Part shown: piece by piece, positions 35,201 to 46,470 of the stretch
Position numbering within the stretch: position 1 is the first letter of the stretch
Layout of the letters: each line of letters starts with the position of its first letter
The notes under the pieces: model-generated
Told to the model about the DNA's origin: nothing
Database searches by the model: none
The model's input: the letters and a program-made list of their open reading frames with translations, nothing else
Made by a program: the position numbers and the translations under genes
Assembly (NCBI RefSeq): GCF_036323735.1
Contig: NC_086033.1
Location: 5,166,968-5,230,967 of the forward strand
Reading direction: 5' to 3'
DNA: 64,000 bases
From: Rattus norvegicus
Taxonomy: Eukaryota > Chordata > Mammalia > Rodentia > Muridae

Positions 35201-38200
35201 AAACTCATGAATTTGACTATAAATATTCTACTATGGGACAAAGGACAACTTTTAAAGTACAAAGAGCTAACATGTTTAGAGAGATAGCTTTAAAGAGAAC
35301 AAAACAGTCAGGAGGAAAAAATGTCATGAGAAAAAATTTAATAGTTACCTAAGCAGTGTCATGTGGTTGGCAGAGCGAATATTTCAACAGTTTAGAGTGT
35401 CCAGGAACTGTGTTTATTGATTTAAAAACTGAGGTTCCATACCTGCAGGAGGAGGGACTATCAGAGCAGATCTCAAGAAAATTCTGAATGTTCAAGTTAG
35501 TTTCCTATTGTTATAGTAAAACATAAAAATGCCAATGTGGGAAAGTGAAGGTTTTATTCACCCCATAAGTTATAGTTCATCATCAGTGGAATACAAGATA
35601 AGAACAAAAGGCAGCAGTTTGACAACAGAGAGGAACTCTGCTTACTCATCTGCTCACCTACCTTTCTCTATGACCTCTCCTCCCCTTACTAGGGCTGGTA
35701 CCACCCACAGTGGGCTAATTCCCCATACATCAACTGCCATCAAGAAAATGCCAAAGACACAGCCTGCCAGCCATTCTGATGGCGTCAATTGCTCCAGAAT
35801 GCATCATTTAGACAACTACAATTAGCCATCACAGCAAGGTATAAAAGGAAAATACAAACCTTAGCCTGCTCCAGATAAAAGTAACACTTCATGAATAGAA
35901 TTTGAGGTCAAAAGTGAAGTTTCATGTGAGGAAGAAATTAGAAGGAATTATGACAGAAATCGAACTTTATTTAAAATAAAAAGTGACAAGTCAAAGCCAC
36001 AAATAAAATGTTGGTAACTTTGACCTCTTCAAACCTCTTCTGGAGGCTGCAGGTTGGACGCAGGGCATGGTTGTTGGCTGACACCACCATGGCCCAGTCA
36101 CTGTTTTGGTGAAGGATTTTCCATCAGAAGTCTTAGCCTTACTACAGAGGGTAGGTCCCAAGTACTAATCATAGTCAGTCAATTGGATGACAGATCTTGT
36201 GCTCCAAAGAAATGGAAGAGTCCATTTAGTCATGATTTCAGGATGGCTCTAACTCATTTCAGAGTCATAGATATTGCAAGCATCTAGAACACCAAAAGAC
36301 CCATTGTCTCACACCAGTATTCTCTGCTGTGCCCTCAGTCACCACGGTAATAATCAGTGGTGAGCTCAATAGTATTATTTGTTCCAGTTTCCTGGTGGTG
36401 CTGCCTCCAAACCCTGTTTCTTTGACCCAGACAGAAGCTTCAAGTAAAATAATAAATAATTTTTGCATTGAAAGCCATTGGTAGCTTGTAGTTGTAGTTA
36501 ACAATGAAGACCTCAAGCAATCTTCCCTCAGTCCTCCTGTTTTAAGTTTTTTGTTTTTTGTTTTGTTTTGTTTTTTGCTTTTGCTTTTGCTTTTTTTCCA
36601 TTTTGGTGATTTTTTTTTATTTTATTTTATTTTGTTTTGTTTTGTTTTTCTATTTGTTCTATTCTTCTCAGGATGCATGGAGTGATCAAGAAGTTGTCTG
36701 AAGAAGTTCAAGTCCAAATTCAGATGTGCAGAAAGCCCCCAGCATTTCTGGCAGGTCCACTGTGTTTGCTGCATTAGGGCTTTTTCCCTTTTGCCTTAAA
36801 TGTTACCCATTTCCACTCTCTAGCAGCCTTTTATCAAGGCATAATTAGTAACATATGTATCATTATTATTTGAATTTCAATTATCCAATTCTAACTACTC
36901 TATCTCCCACTTTAAACCAGAGACAGGCGTTGAGTCCTGTAGGGTGTGGTTTTGATGCTTAGATCAGGAATCTTCCTGTGAACACTGATTCTTGATAGTT
37001 CAATAAAGATGCTGTTGGCCAACCAGCTGGGTGGCATAGGCATGTCTTCTAGTTTTCCTCCAGGCAGGCTAGGAGACACAGGAGAGGAGAAGGGATTTAA
37101 TACTTCAGAGGGAGTAAGAGCTACCAGCCATTTGAGATCTAGGGTTGAGTGGCCATTGGTGGCCTCCCAGACTGGGCTTGGCGTAGCAGGCAGGAGGCTA
37201 TAACACAATAAGTTGAGAGCAGATTTGGGCTCTGAGCTATGACTAAAGGCAACTGAGCAACTGCGCTGAGGGCAGACTTAGAGGTGTTGAGCTGGGAGTA
37301 AAAAGGAGGGCATCTTATTTGGAGGAGGCTTAGAAGAACCTGGCCACTGAGCCATCTCATCAAAAGTATCTTAATGTATGTGTCTTTTATGTGCAATCCA
37401 AAGAGACCTGGGCAGGTTTGATAGCTTGGTCTGCCTAGAGCTTAAAGTGAGGAAGTAGAAACAACACTCTACAGAGTCCTATGTGAGCAATCCATGGGCA
37501 TTAAGGGGCGTATCCAAAGTCACCTTGACTAAGAGAGTTAGAGCTGACCCAGATGTAGCTTTTGATTCTAACCATTCCTTCCTTTTGATCTTTTAGTGTG
37601 CCATTTGTTCAAGTATTTTAGTGCGGAGGAGAATATGATTCTAAAGGTTATTCTTGGTTGTTGAATTGTCTTCATCTGAGATTAACCAAACCACAAAAGT
37701 AGAGGGGAAATCTGTGAGGGATTTCCATTTAATGTAAATTCAAACTTACTTCTAGTCTGGATGTTTGAGGTAGGAAGTCACACCTTTAACCCAGAACTTT
37801 AATCCTGATCTTCTTTTTTCTTTTTTAGTCATCTACAGATACATCATTATTAGGAATGTGTCCTTCTCACTGGAGACCAGAGAAGAGACCTACAGTTCCA
37901 TGATACTTAAGTGTCATAGCAAGACATCAAAACAAAATGTCAAAGTGTGAATGGAGGAAATTATTTAGGACAGTGTTTTGCAAACAAGTTTTTATACAGA
38001 TATTCTTGGTAGGAGTGCTCTGCAATTTTGCATTTCATATTTGACTTTGCTGGTACTCTGACTAGGATCAACATAAAACTTCTTGGGATTTTCTTAATCT
38101 CCTTTACGAATAGAGATGAATGAACCATCAGCTCTGTCGTCTATGTTATTATGGCTACAGTGAGGACCAAGTATGCTAAAGCTCTTCATCTGATTTTTCA

Positions 38201-38700
38201 AACAGCGTGCTCATACAAGTGTGAACTTCTGTGGGTTGTGGGAGGGCAAGGTTGAGAACACTGGCTGAGAGCTGTGAATGGAGAAGTGGGACGGTGCTTG
38301 CAGGAGGGAGGGAAAGGCCTGAGTGTGGGTCATAAACAAATTCACAATATCCATTGATTTAATAACCATTCAGGAAGTGGACGTCTGCAAAATGACTTGA
38401 GCTGACCAGCATGGCAGGAAACCAGAAACAGATTCAATGGGGATTTAGATCAACTGGATGGGAAACATGGGCTTAGAGGCAGAGACATGTCAGCACATGA
38501 AGAGTGGAAAATCAAGCCAGTGTTGTCTGTTAAGCTTCTCAGCCCCATGGTTAAAGGCAAACGGCAACAGGTTTTAGCACTGAGGAAAAGAAGAAATAAA
38601 AGCCAATTTGTTGAAAATCCCCATCACCAAAAAGTAGTGACATCCTCTGTGATGCACATCATCTCTCAGGGGCACTGGCCGTCGGAATGGCTGGATGATG
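35200..38700. other. Intergenic, few recognisable elements
   Basis: 35,500-35,830 resembles an abundant rodent interspersed repeat (CCTATTGTTATAGTAAAACA start, GGTACCACCCACAGTGGGCT segment, CATCAAGAAAATGCC segment), family not assigned. 36,540-36,650 is T-rich low-complexity (TTTTG)n/(TTTTA)n. No gene recognised elsewhere. Confidence 0.4.
36540..36655. repeat. T-rich low-complexity tract
   Basis: TTTTG, CTTTTG and TTTTA units in succession. Confidence 0.85.
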
Positions 38701-38724
38701 GCTCTCGTCATGGGCTCTGCATGC

Positions 38725-39070
38725 ATCCCTTTCCTAACTGCAAAGCTCAAATCTGCTTCAGCTGGGTCATCAGCTCCCCATTCTGTTGCATGTAGATCAG
38801 ATCGCTGTGTCTGCCTATGCAGTCTTTCTTTACCTATGAAGACCTGAGGAACTGTTCTCCATCCAGTGAGCTGTTGTAATTAATCTTGAATCTCATTGAT
38901 GTTGTTAGTGGCTGTGATGTTCACGAATCCATAAGACCAGGTTTGAAAGGCAGTTGACTGAGGATTTCTTGGGTCTTTCTGCAATGGGGGCAGGTGGGCT
39001 GGATGAACACGACCACCTTCCCAGATGGGAACTTGCAGTTCACAAACCACTGAGCCACGCTGACAGGCTG
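38725..39070 (-). pseudogene. Glrx-ps: Glrx (glutaredoxin-1) processed pseudogene
   Basis: The minus-strand translation from about 39,057 gives VAQWFVNCKFPSGKVVVFIQ, then PTCPHCRKTQEILSQLPFK, then after a frameshift FVNITATNNINEIQD, a stop, LQQLTGWRTVPQVFIGKE, and a frame-shifted C-terminus matching MQQ.GELMTQLKQI. This follows glutaredoxin-1 end to end without introns. The start codon position reads GTG, the CPYC redox site has become CPHC, and there are at least two frameshifts and one stop. It cannot make glutaredoxin. Confidence 0.85.
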
Positions 39071-39189
39071 CAGCTTTCCAGGAAGGAACATTCGGTTGAA
39101 GGTACTGGTCCCGTGTCAAATGGGATTGGAAAACCAGATGTCTTTGCTTCTGTGGACCAAGACCGGAAAAATCCAACTACATAAAAATC

Positions 39190-39800
39190 TGAGGACAAGT
39201 TGTGAGAGGTTTGTTCTTTCCGTCAATCATGTAGGTCCTAGGAAGGAGCTCAGGTGTAGGGAGTTGGCAACAATCACCTTTATCTGCTGCCATCTCACCT
39301 GCTGAATCCCTCATTCATGGAACTGAAGAAACTCTGTATCCATCCTGGTATTCTTTGTAGATATCTATGTATCATTCGCAGAGTGGATACTTTTGTCTGT
39401 TGGTTGGAAAGCACCAGTCTGGTGGGCTCATGGTTGGTCTCAGTAGTCCAGTCCAGGAGCTGCTTTACAAGAACCATTCATTGATCTGGAAGAAACTCTT
39501 TTTATAGGCAGTGAGATCTACTGGAACAATATCAACCATCCTTATCCCTCCCCAGTTTTGAACTGAATCATTCTCCACCAAAGGCCTGTGGTCTCTGATG
39601 CAGGCTGCATCCCCCCAGACTGTCTGAAGCTTGCTCATAGCAGTGCATTTATGGGACGGCAACATGATTTCCTTACCACTTCACCCCCAGGAGAGTTTTT
39701 CAATTCTTTATTTAATCTGATGGGTCTAATCTACATCGTCACGGAGGATGAGATGTGGGAGTTCTGCTCCAACCCTTACAGTAAGAGATGCTGAGGTATG
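39190..39800 (-). pseudogene. Unidentified retrocopy-like remnant, minus strand
   Basis: Two adjacent minus ORFs (39,665-39,465 and 39,477-39,295) overlap by a few bases in different frames and read like one frameshifted protein: WGDAACIRDHRPLVENDSV, then MVDIVPVDLTAYKKSFFQIN, then VKQLLDWTTETNHEP. A TTAAATAAAG occurs near 39,710. I do not recognise the family; it may also be an ERV or other transposon coding piece. Confidence 0.35.
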
Positions 39801-40005
39801 ATGCTGTACCCACTAATGCTGTACATGGACGCCAGCAGTTTAGACAATAAGCATGGCTGTCCAATATATGTGTTCCTACTGGTCTCTAGTAAGAGAGAGT
39901 GAGAAAATATGCCTTGTCCATATGAAGCCAGAAAAGAATGTCTGGTTCTAGAAGACAAGGTACGAAGGACTGAGTGTAAATCCCAGTGACTGAGAAAGCA
40001 GCCTG

Positions 40006-40394
40006 AGTTTCGTTTGTTCTAGGGATCTAGGGTAATTCAAGCCTTTGGGCTAATAGCCACTTATCAATGAGTGCATACCATGTATGTCTTTCTGTGATTG
40101 GGTTAGCTCACTCAGGATGATATTTTCCAGTTCCAACCATTTGCCTACGAATTTCATAAACTCGTTGTTTTTGATAGCTGAGTAGTAAGAGCACCAGTGG
40201 AAGGGGAAGACCTGGGTCCTGCTAAGACTGAACCCCCAGTGAACTAGTCTATGGGGGGAGGGCGGCAATGGGGGGAGGGTTGGGAGGGGAACACCCATAA
40301 GGAAGGGGAGGGGAGAGGGGGATGTTTGCCCGGAAACCGGGAAAGGGAATAACACTCGAAATGTATATAAGAAATACTCAAGTTAATAAAAAAG

Positions 40395-40444
<50 letters not shown>
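40006..40444 (+). mobile_element. Twin-primed L1 insertion with 14-bp target-site duplication
   Basis: GAGAAAGCAGCCTG occurs at 39,992-40,005 and 40,445-40,458. Between the copies, 40,012-40,189 is the ORF2 end and 3'UTR start in minus orientation (matches 61,450-61,628). From 40,190 to about 40,397 is the terminal 3'UTR in plus orientation (complement of 60,753-60,980) with its AATAAA-rich end, then a GA repeat. The roughly 470 bases between these parts in the intact element are missing. This is the pattern of a 5'-truncated, 5'-inverted insertion. Confidence 0.92.

Positions 40445-40448
<4 letters not shown>
40398..40448. repeat. (GA)n microsatellite at the L1 tail
   Basis: A GA run following the A-rich L1 end; it overlaps the start of the downstream target-site copy. 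Confidence 0.95.
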
Positions 40449-40452
<4 letters not shown>

Positions 40453-40459
40453 AGCCTGG

Positions 40460-41090
40460 AGCCAGTTGTGTTATTGAGACTCAGACAGCTTGGCCTTTAC
40501 ACATGTGACACAGCAGACTTCCATGAGCAAATCCTTAGCCTGGAAGATGTAGTTATGGTAGCCAAGAAGAACTAACAAAGAACTGTCCCCTCTGTCTGCC
40601 TCTTACTACTCTGATCTCCCACATCACAGGATGCTGAATGGTCTTCCGCATACCCTGGGACGCAGCTCACAAGGGACAGCACCTCTCTTCAACAGAGCTT
40701 CATCTGAGCCTGCCCTTGGCCTGTGGTGGATGTGCAGGAAGTGAGCTGACAGGTGAAACGTAGCCTTGCTGGGTCTCAAAGTGCAGCTTGAGACTCACCC
40801 ACTGTGATTGTCAACACTTCCATGTCTCCATTGGGAGGGCAGTGTCACAAGGTCCTCCTACTGTCTTCTCACTGCATTCACATGCTTCGCTTCGTGTGAC
40901 ACAAGCTCATTCACAGTTCACAGGAGGCAGCATATCTTCAGAGCCCTCATGTCTGGCCACAGAAGCCAAGAGAGCAATGTCACAGTTCACAGTGATAATG
41001 TAGATAAGCCAGGGCATTTCGTCCAAGTTTTACTTTCAAGGGTATCCTTTTATTGCAGTTTACGCTACTCTTTCTAGAAGGCCAGGTTGC
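40460..41090. other. Unassigned, no gene seen
   Basis: This is where exon 1 of a block D Takusan-like gene would be expected by homology with block C, but no ETRPRQ-like or donor sequence is found. No element recognised. Confidence 0.4.
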
Positions 41091-41093
41091 GGG

Positions 41094-42060
41094 AGAGCAT
41101 TTGGATGACGTCACTGGGAACTGCCAGGGCCTCCTGCTAACCAGCTTTCCTTATGGTGACCAGATTCTGAGGTGCCATCTCCAGGAGGCTCTCCAGTGAC
41201 ACAATGGAACCCTTTCCATATCTCCTCCCTCTAAAGCTAGAGATTTCTCTTTGCTCCATTAGTAGTTACATGCTCTGAAAGGGCAGATTTCGTCAGGGGC
41301 TTGGCATGGGGAGAAAAGATCACGGGACACGGGATGGAAGATTCTTCTGCATAATAATTTTATTCCCAGATCCAGTCCTGTGACATACATTCCAATTTCC
41401 TAGGTTTTCCTCTTTCCCAAAAGGCAGTATTTCCCTCCAGACCTTTAATTTATTGGATATTGGATTTCATTTTCTTATCGTGCATTCCTTCCAAGGTGTC
41501 TTTCTTTACATATATTCATGGATGTGTACTCACAAAGTCTCTGTTTTGCAGAGACTCTGTTGCAATGATCTTGGTAACATAGTGAACCCAGTTACACAGT
41601 GAATATACAACTTTAAATGTTTTGCACCTACTTCAGATGATAAACTTCCAAATCCTTTCTCAAAAAAATAACCAGATATTAGTGAGCAAAGGACAACGTG
41701 GATGGAGATTGCTCTTCCGCGGGTCCATTAGATGTCACTTCTCTAGTATCAACCTTCCTGAGTTCCCAGGGCCAGGCCTGAGGGTGTTAGAGTTTGGACC
41801 ATGATCCTGTATTCATGCCAAACATAAGATTCAGGAGGTTGGGCAGGGAGTGGAAGGGCTTGAGGTCAGGTGAAAGCTCAACTTTAATAGGTCCAGAAGT
41901 TCTGGAGGGAGTCTATTTGGTATTGTCATCTGTGGCTTCTACGTTCTTGACCTAGTTGTGAGGAATCCATGTTAAAATTCCACCTAACCTCATAACTGTA
42001 AGAGTGTAAAACATCACCACATAGGTCCTTTGCAAATTGCTTTGTCCTTTTTGATGCCCA
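41094..42060. repeat. Block D: orphan 5' flank of a Takusan-family unit
   Basis: It aligns with the flank of gene C from 28,190 to about 29,250, starting exactly at the second CRE-like site (TGACGTCACTGGGAA). Shared landmarks include CAGGAGGCTCTCCAGTGACA against the C counterpart, AACATAAGATTCAGGAGG-type sequence and GGTATTGTCATCTGTGGCTT. No coding exon is attached. It is the remnant of a fourth family member whose gene body has been lost. Confidence 0.75.
41106..41113. promoter_or_regulatory. Perfect CRE octamer (TGACGTCA) in orphan block D
   Basis: It sits at the position of TGATGTCA in genes A, B and C. The perfect palindrome may be the ancestral state or a chance gain; its CpG is usually lost over time, which would explain TGATGTCA elsewhere. 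Confidence 0.5.
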
Positions 42061-42269
42061 GTTGGCTCATGCAGGTTCACTACCACTAGGTCCAAATTAG
42101 GGGATATTGTTGGTAGATTTAGAGGTTCACTGGGTCTCTCCGATAGTCAAAGTAATTAATAGACTTTACGGAGAACTGGACGGATAGGATTTCAAGAATA
42201 AAAAAGCTGAAGAATTCTGCCAACTGCTGATCTCTAAGACTCAGAAGCAATGGGGGGGTGTATATTCTA

Positions 42270-42850
42270 AACAGAATATTCTATGGTTCAATCCCTCCTT
42301 GTATGGAGTACAGCAAGCCCAAAGTAAGAAGAGCCTTTCCACACTTCCTGGACTCTAATGAGAGTTTTCATAGTGTTTCCTTTAATGTCTTGTTCATTAT
42401 TTCCACCTGCCCAGAATTCTGCACAACAAAGACTCCAAACTATGCATACATCTTTGACTGTTATTTACAGGCTTTGACTGTGAGAGCTGGGCTATTATAT
42501 GACAGCATTCCTAGTGAGTGGCAAAATTAGGGTGAAAGTTCCTAGCAGAGCTTTCTAGTTGCTCTATGATCAGTTTCAGTCCGATGTAGTGAGCTTCTAC
42601 TCACCCAGAAAAGGAATCAATAAAAACAAGCAGGCACTTTTATCTTACTCTAGGAGACCATGTGTTAGTTAACTCAGGATCCCATAATTTATCAGAGCAT
42701 TGGCTACCTGTATGCAATCCTCTCTGGGTAAATGATCTCTGTTTTTTATTTACATAGGTGCAAATGTGACATCTGGCTTTGACATCTCCTTCTACACTGT
42801 CCAGTGTATTAGGTAGAACATACCTTGGTGTTGGCAACTCAGAGAGTTCT
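42270..42850 (-). mobile_element. Class I ERV integrase remnant
   Basis: The minus-strand reading gives an integrase zinc-finger-like segment with two Cys (CHICTYVNKK) near 42,760, followed at lower coordinates by a segment around 42,330-42,430 corresponding to the conserved SGQVE...LKETL region of gammaretroviral integrases. Stops and frameshifts are frequent. Only the integrase part is recognisable; no LTR was found nearby. Confidence 0.65.
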
Positions 42851-43077
42851 GTGGACCCAAGACAAGTAGTCTGGCAAAGCTGAGTTACAAGAAACCTGCC
42901 AATTGACTCTGGAAGAATGATCTTTCCCTCAGGTGTTCACCACCAACCTCTGGCGTCAAGCTATCCATTTGATTCTTTTGCATCCCCACCTCTTGGTTAT
43001 ACTCGAAATACACAAGATCTAAGGCACAAACCACATAAAACTCAAGAAGGATGACTGAAATGTGGATGCTTCACTCC

Positions 43078-43720
43078 TTTTTTTTTATTAACGTCAGTAT
43101 TTCTTATATTCATTTCGAGTGTTATTCCCTTTCCCGGTTTCCGGGCAAACATCCCCCTCCCCTTCTTTATGGGTGTTCCCCTCCCAACCCTCCCCCATTG
43201 CTGCCCTCCCCCCAACAGTCTAGTTCACTGGGGGTTCAGTCTTAGCAGGACCCAGGGCTTCCCCTTCCACTGGTGCTCTTACTAGGATATTCATTGCTAC
43301 CTATGAGGTCAGAGTCCAGGGTCAGTCCATGTATAGTCTTTAGGTATTGGCTTAGTCCCTGGAAGCTCTGGTTGCTTGGCATTGTTGTTCATATGGGGTC
43401 TCGAGCCCCTTCAAGCTCTTCCAGTTCTTTCTCTGATTCCTTCAACGGGGGTCCTATTCTCAGTTCAGTGGTTTGCTGCTGGCATTCGCCTCTGTATTTG
43501 CTGTATTCTGGCTGTGTCTCTCAGGAGCGATCTACATCCGGCTCCTGTCAGTCTGCACTTCTTTGCTTCATCCATCTTGTCTAATTGGGTGGCTGTATAT
43601 ATATGGGCCACATGTGGGGCAGGCTCTGAATGGGTGTTCCTTCAGTCTCTGTTTTAATCTTCGCCTCTCTCTTCCCTGCCAAGGGTATTCTTGTTCCCCC
43701 TTTAAAGAAGGAGTGAAGCC
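43078..43720 (-). mobile_element. L1 3'UTR, minus strand (left arm of inverted pair)
   Basis: It starts with a T-run and matches the 3'UTR of the young L1 at 60,753-61,420 nearly base for base (CTTTCCCGGTTTCCGGGCAA, GACCCAGGGCTTCCCCTTCC, GGAGCGATCTACATCCGGCT). It ends at GAAGCC, where the other copy continues into ORF2. Plus-strand ORFs here are antisense artefacts. Confidence 0.9.
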
Positions 43721-43740
43721 TCCTTCTTTAAAGGGGGAAC
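43693..43740. repeat. 20-bp perfect inverted repeat with 8-base loop
   Basis: The left arm at 43,693-43,712 is the exact reverse complement of the right arm at 43,721-43,740, with GTGAAGCC between. With one mismatch the arms extend about ten more bases. It marks the head-to-head junction of two L1 3'UTR pieces. Confidence 0.95.
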
Positions 43741-43866
43741 AAAAATATCCACAGGAGGGGATAGGGAGGCAAATTTTAGAGCAGAGAATGAAGGAATGCC
43801 ATTCAGAACCTGCCCCACATGTGGACCATATCTATCTTTCTATCTGTCTATCAATCTATCTATCTG

Positions 43867-43919
<53 letters not shown>

Positions 43920-44418
43920 GTCCACCAAAACTAGATAAGAGGGATGAAGCTAAGAAGTGCAGGCTGACATGTACTAGATATAGATCTCTCCTGAAAGACA
44001 CAGCCAGAACATGTCAAATACAGAGTCAACTGCCAGAAGCAAACCACTGAACTGAGAACGGGACACCTATTGGAGGAATTAAGGAAAGGACTGAAGGAGC
44101 TGAAGGGGCTTGCAACCCCATAAGAACCAACCAGACCTTCCAGGGACCAAACCACTACCCAAAGACTACACATGGACTGACCCTGCATAGGTAGCAGTAA
44201 ATAGCATTGTTGGGGCAACACTGGAAGGGGAAGCCTTTGGTACTACCAAGGTTGAACCCCCAGTGAAGGGAATTTTGGAGAGGGCAGTAATGAGGGTAGG
44301 GTGGGGAGGGTACACCCATTTAGAACGGGAAGAGGAGGGGTTAGGGGGCTGATGCACAGGAAACCGGGAAAAGGAATAACATTTGAAATGTAAATAAGAA
44401 ATGCCCAATTTAATAAAA
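43721..44418 (+). mobile_element. L1 3'UTR, plus strand (right arm of inverted pair), older
   Basis: The complement of the left arm but more diverged. It ends GAAACCGGGAAAAGGAATAA, AAATGTAAATAAGAAATG and an A-rich tail. It carries a TATC expansion at about 43,829-43,919 in place of a short TATATATGG stretch. Minus-strand ORFs here are antisense artefacts. Confidence 0.88.
43829..43919. repeat. (TATC)n microsatellite inside the L1 3'UTR
   Basis: TATC tetranucleotides, the left part imperfect (TGTC, AATC variants) and the right part pure. Confidence 0.95.
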
Positions 44419-44439
44419 ATGGGAGAAAAAGAACAACAA

Positions 44440-44645
44440 CAAACAAACCAACAAAAACAATAGAGAAAATGTTCCAGGGGCAGTGCAGGGGAATAGTGGT
44501 GAACAATAAGGGGGATGTATAGGGGGATACACATATGGGGAAGGGAGAGGGAAGGGAATGGGGGCTTAAGGAAGGAAACAAGGATGGGGAATAACGTTTG
44601 AAATGTAAGTAAAGAGATATATATAATAAAAAATTTTAAAAATAT
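44440..44645 (+). mobile_element. Old L1 3' end fragment, plus strand
   Basis: It contains GGGGAATAACGTTTGAAATG, then TATATAATAAAAAATTTT, a second L1 3' terminus directly after the previous one. Confidence 0.7.
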
Positions 44646-44649
44646 CGTT

Positions 44650-46460
44650 TCTCCAAAATTGCTGGAATTCAATAAATCTGCAGTTATAACCGATGCTTTA
44701 TTACAAGGAATGCAGAGGCATACAGCTCTGTGTGTCCTGATCGCTTTTTATATTCCCACACTGAATGGTTTTATTTCCTCTAATGTATTAGACAAATACT
44801 TCTCTGTTTCTCCTTTGTCTGTCATTATAAAGGAAGCTAAATTTGTGAGCCCCAGGATAAAGCAAGGATATTTTTCATCATGAAGGTGGGTTCCACAGAG
44901 CATGACAAACTGTCTACATCAAGAGCACAGTTTCCTGTGCAGCTCTGGCTGGCTGTGAACTGATGGTGAAGCCTAAGCTGCATGAGACTTGCAGAAAACC
45001 ACTGTTGCCTTACACTTGTGCTGTTACAGGAGGAAGAACCGCACACGCCTCAGGACGGTCTTGTGAGTGAGGGATTAAAGGTCACATTTTTATTTATAGA
45101 CAAACATTAATTTATTTAAGAAAATTTTAAAGTGGGGAGTCAATGAGTTCAATGTATATAGCCTTAAGAATATAGCATATTAATTTAAAAACTAATGTTA
45201 ACAAATAAATAACAAAACTTCAAATGTAAACAAATAAAACCAAATGCATAAAACAACCAAATTTCAAACTAAAAACTAAATATAACAAGTAAATTAGTCA
45301 GCATTCAATTCCTGCTGATTTTTCAACATATAACTCCAGCCTGTTGCTGGCCTTGCAAACACAGCAGAACGGCAGGTAAGATGGTAAAAATCTCTTCAAG
45401 AGGAATGTAGACGCCTCATTCGGTGTAGTTGGTTGTTGGTGGACAAGTCGTCAAAAGGTTAAACGTGAGGCATGTTCCATGCCACATCTCAAGCTCTTTC
45501 AAATTCAGCCCAGGATTGCTATGGTTACAAGGACTGAGATGCGGGAGGTGGTGTCAATCTTTGCACCCTCTGTGCTCCTGGTGGACAGTCCTGTCTCTGA
45601 GAGCTGTAGTCCTGGTCTGGGCCCTGGGAAAGCTTCTGCTGCAGTTTTCAGACCTAGGTGTGGAAAAGGCCTGGTGAGGACCTGCCATGCCACTTATCCC
45701 ATACACAGCAGCACAATTCAGCAGGACAATGCAGAATAATCTTTCATCTGAGGTCATTCACTCATGCCCAAGAGAGAAGGGTAAGAGATCCCACAGGCCT
45801 GCATATTTTCTCAGCTTTTCAAAATGCTAAAAATCGAACAGTGAAAAGCAGATAATTCCAATCGTACATATATATTATATTTTAATATCATGTAACAATG
45901 TCTAAATGTCATTTGAGGAGAGATATGAACAACCTAGAAAACAATAGGAAGGCCTTGGAAGCTTGGCCATGTCTGCAATGAAGACTATTATTATTCCTCC
46001 AGTGCAGGAATATGCCTGGGGTCCACCTGACAACCTCAATGTCTGCAAAGACCCAGAGAAACAATATCTCAAGAAGTACATGCACACTGAAGTGATATTA
46101 TATTTGGCAAGAATATGGTGCATGGAAATCTTGCCAAGACTAAGCATTGAACTCTAAAGGAGATTCTCATGCAGAAAATAAACTGTACCACTCCTCTGTT
46201 TATGGGTATCGTAAAACTATTTATGGGGAGACTTAAAGGCACTGGGCTCAGATAATAAAAGAGAGCTCAGACTGGAGGGATCAGTACACAGTAGCCAGAA
46301 TCTCTATGGATCACATACACTTCATGGACAGAATTTCTTTTAAATGCACAAGAATAATATTCTGAGCTGCTCCTAGCTGACAGATGCTGAGAACTATGGA
46401 GAAAGTCACACACCCAATAAGACAGTTTATAAGTACAGGGAATCTACTTGGGTCCTCTCA
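44650..46460. other. Unassigned region left of gene B exon 5
   Basis: AT-rich stretch at 45,080-45,300; the remainder shows only short ORFs on both strands. Sequence next to 46,471 is the probable 3'UTR and downstream flank of gene B. I see no other gene or element. Confidence 0.4.
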
Positions 46461-46470
46461 TCAGGTGCTT

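Noticed and set aside
43829..43919. TATC array considered as a CRISPR-like or regulatory array
   Set aside because: It is a simple tetranucleotide microsatellite without unique spacers.
43273..43934. Plus-strand ORFs of about 100-150 codons over the L1 3'UTR
   Set aside because: The same peptides appear at 61,074-61,447 because both lie antisense on L1 3'UTR; they are repeat shadows.
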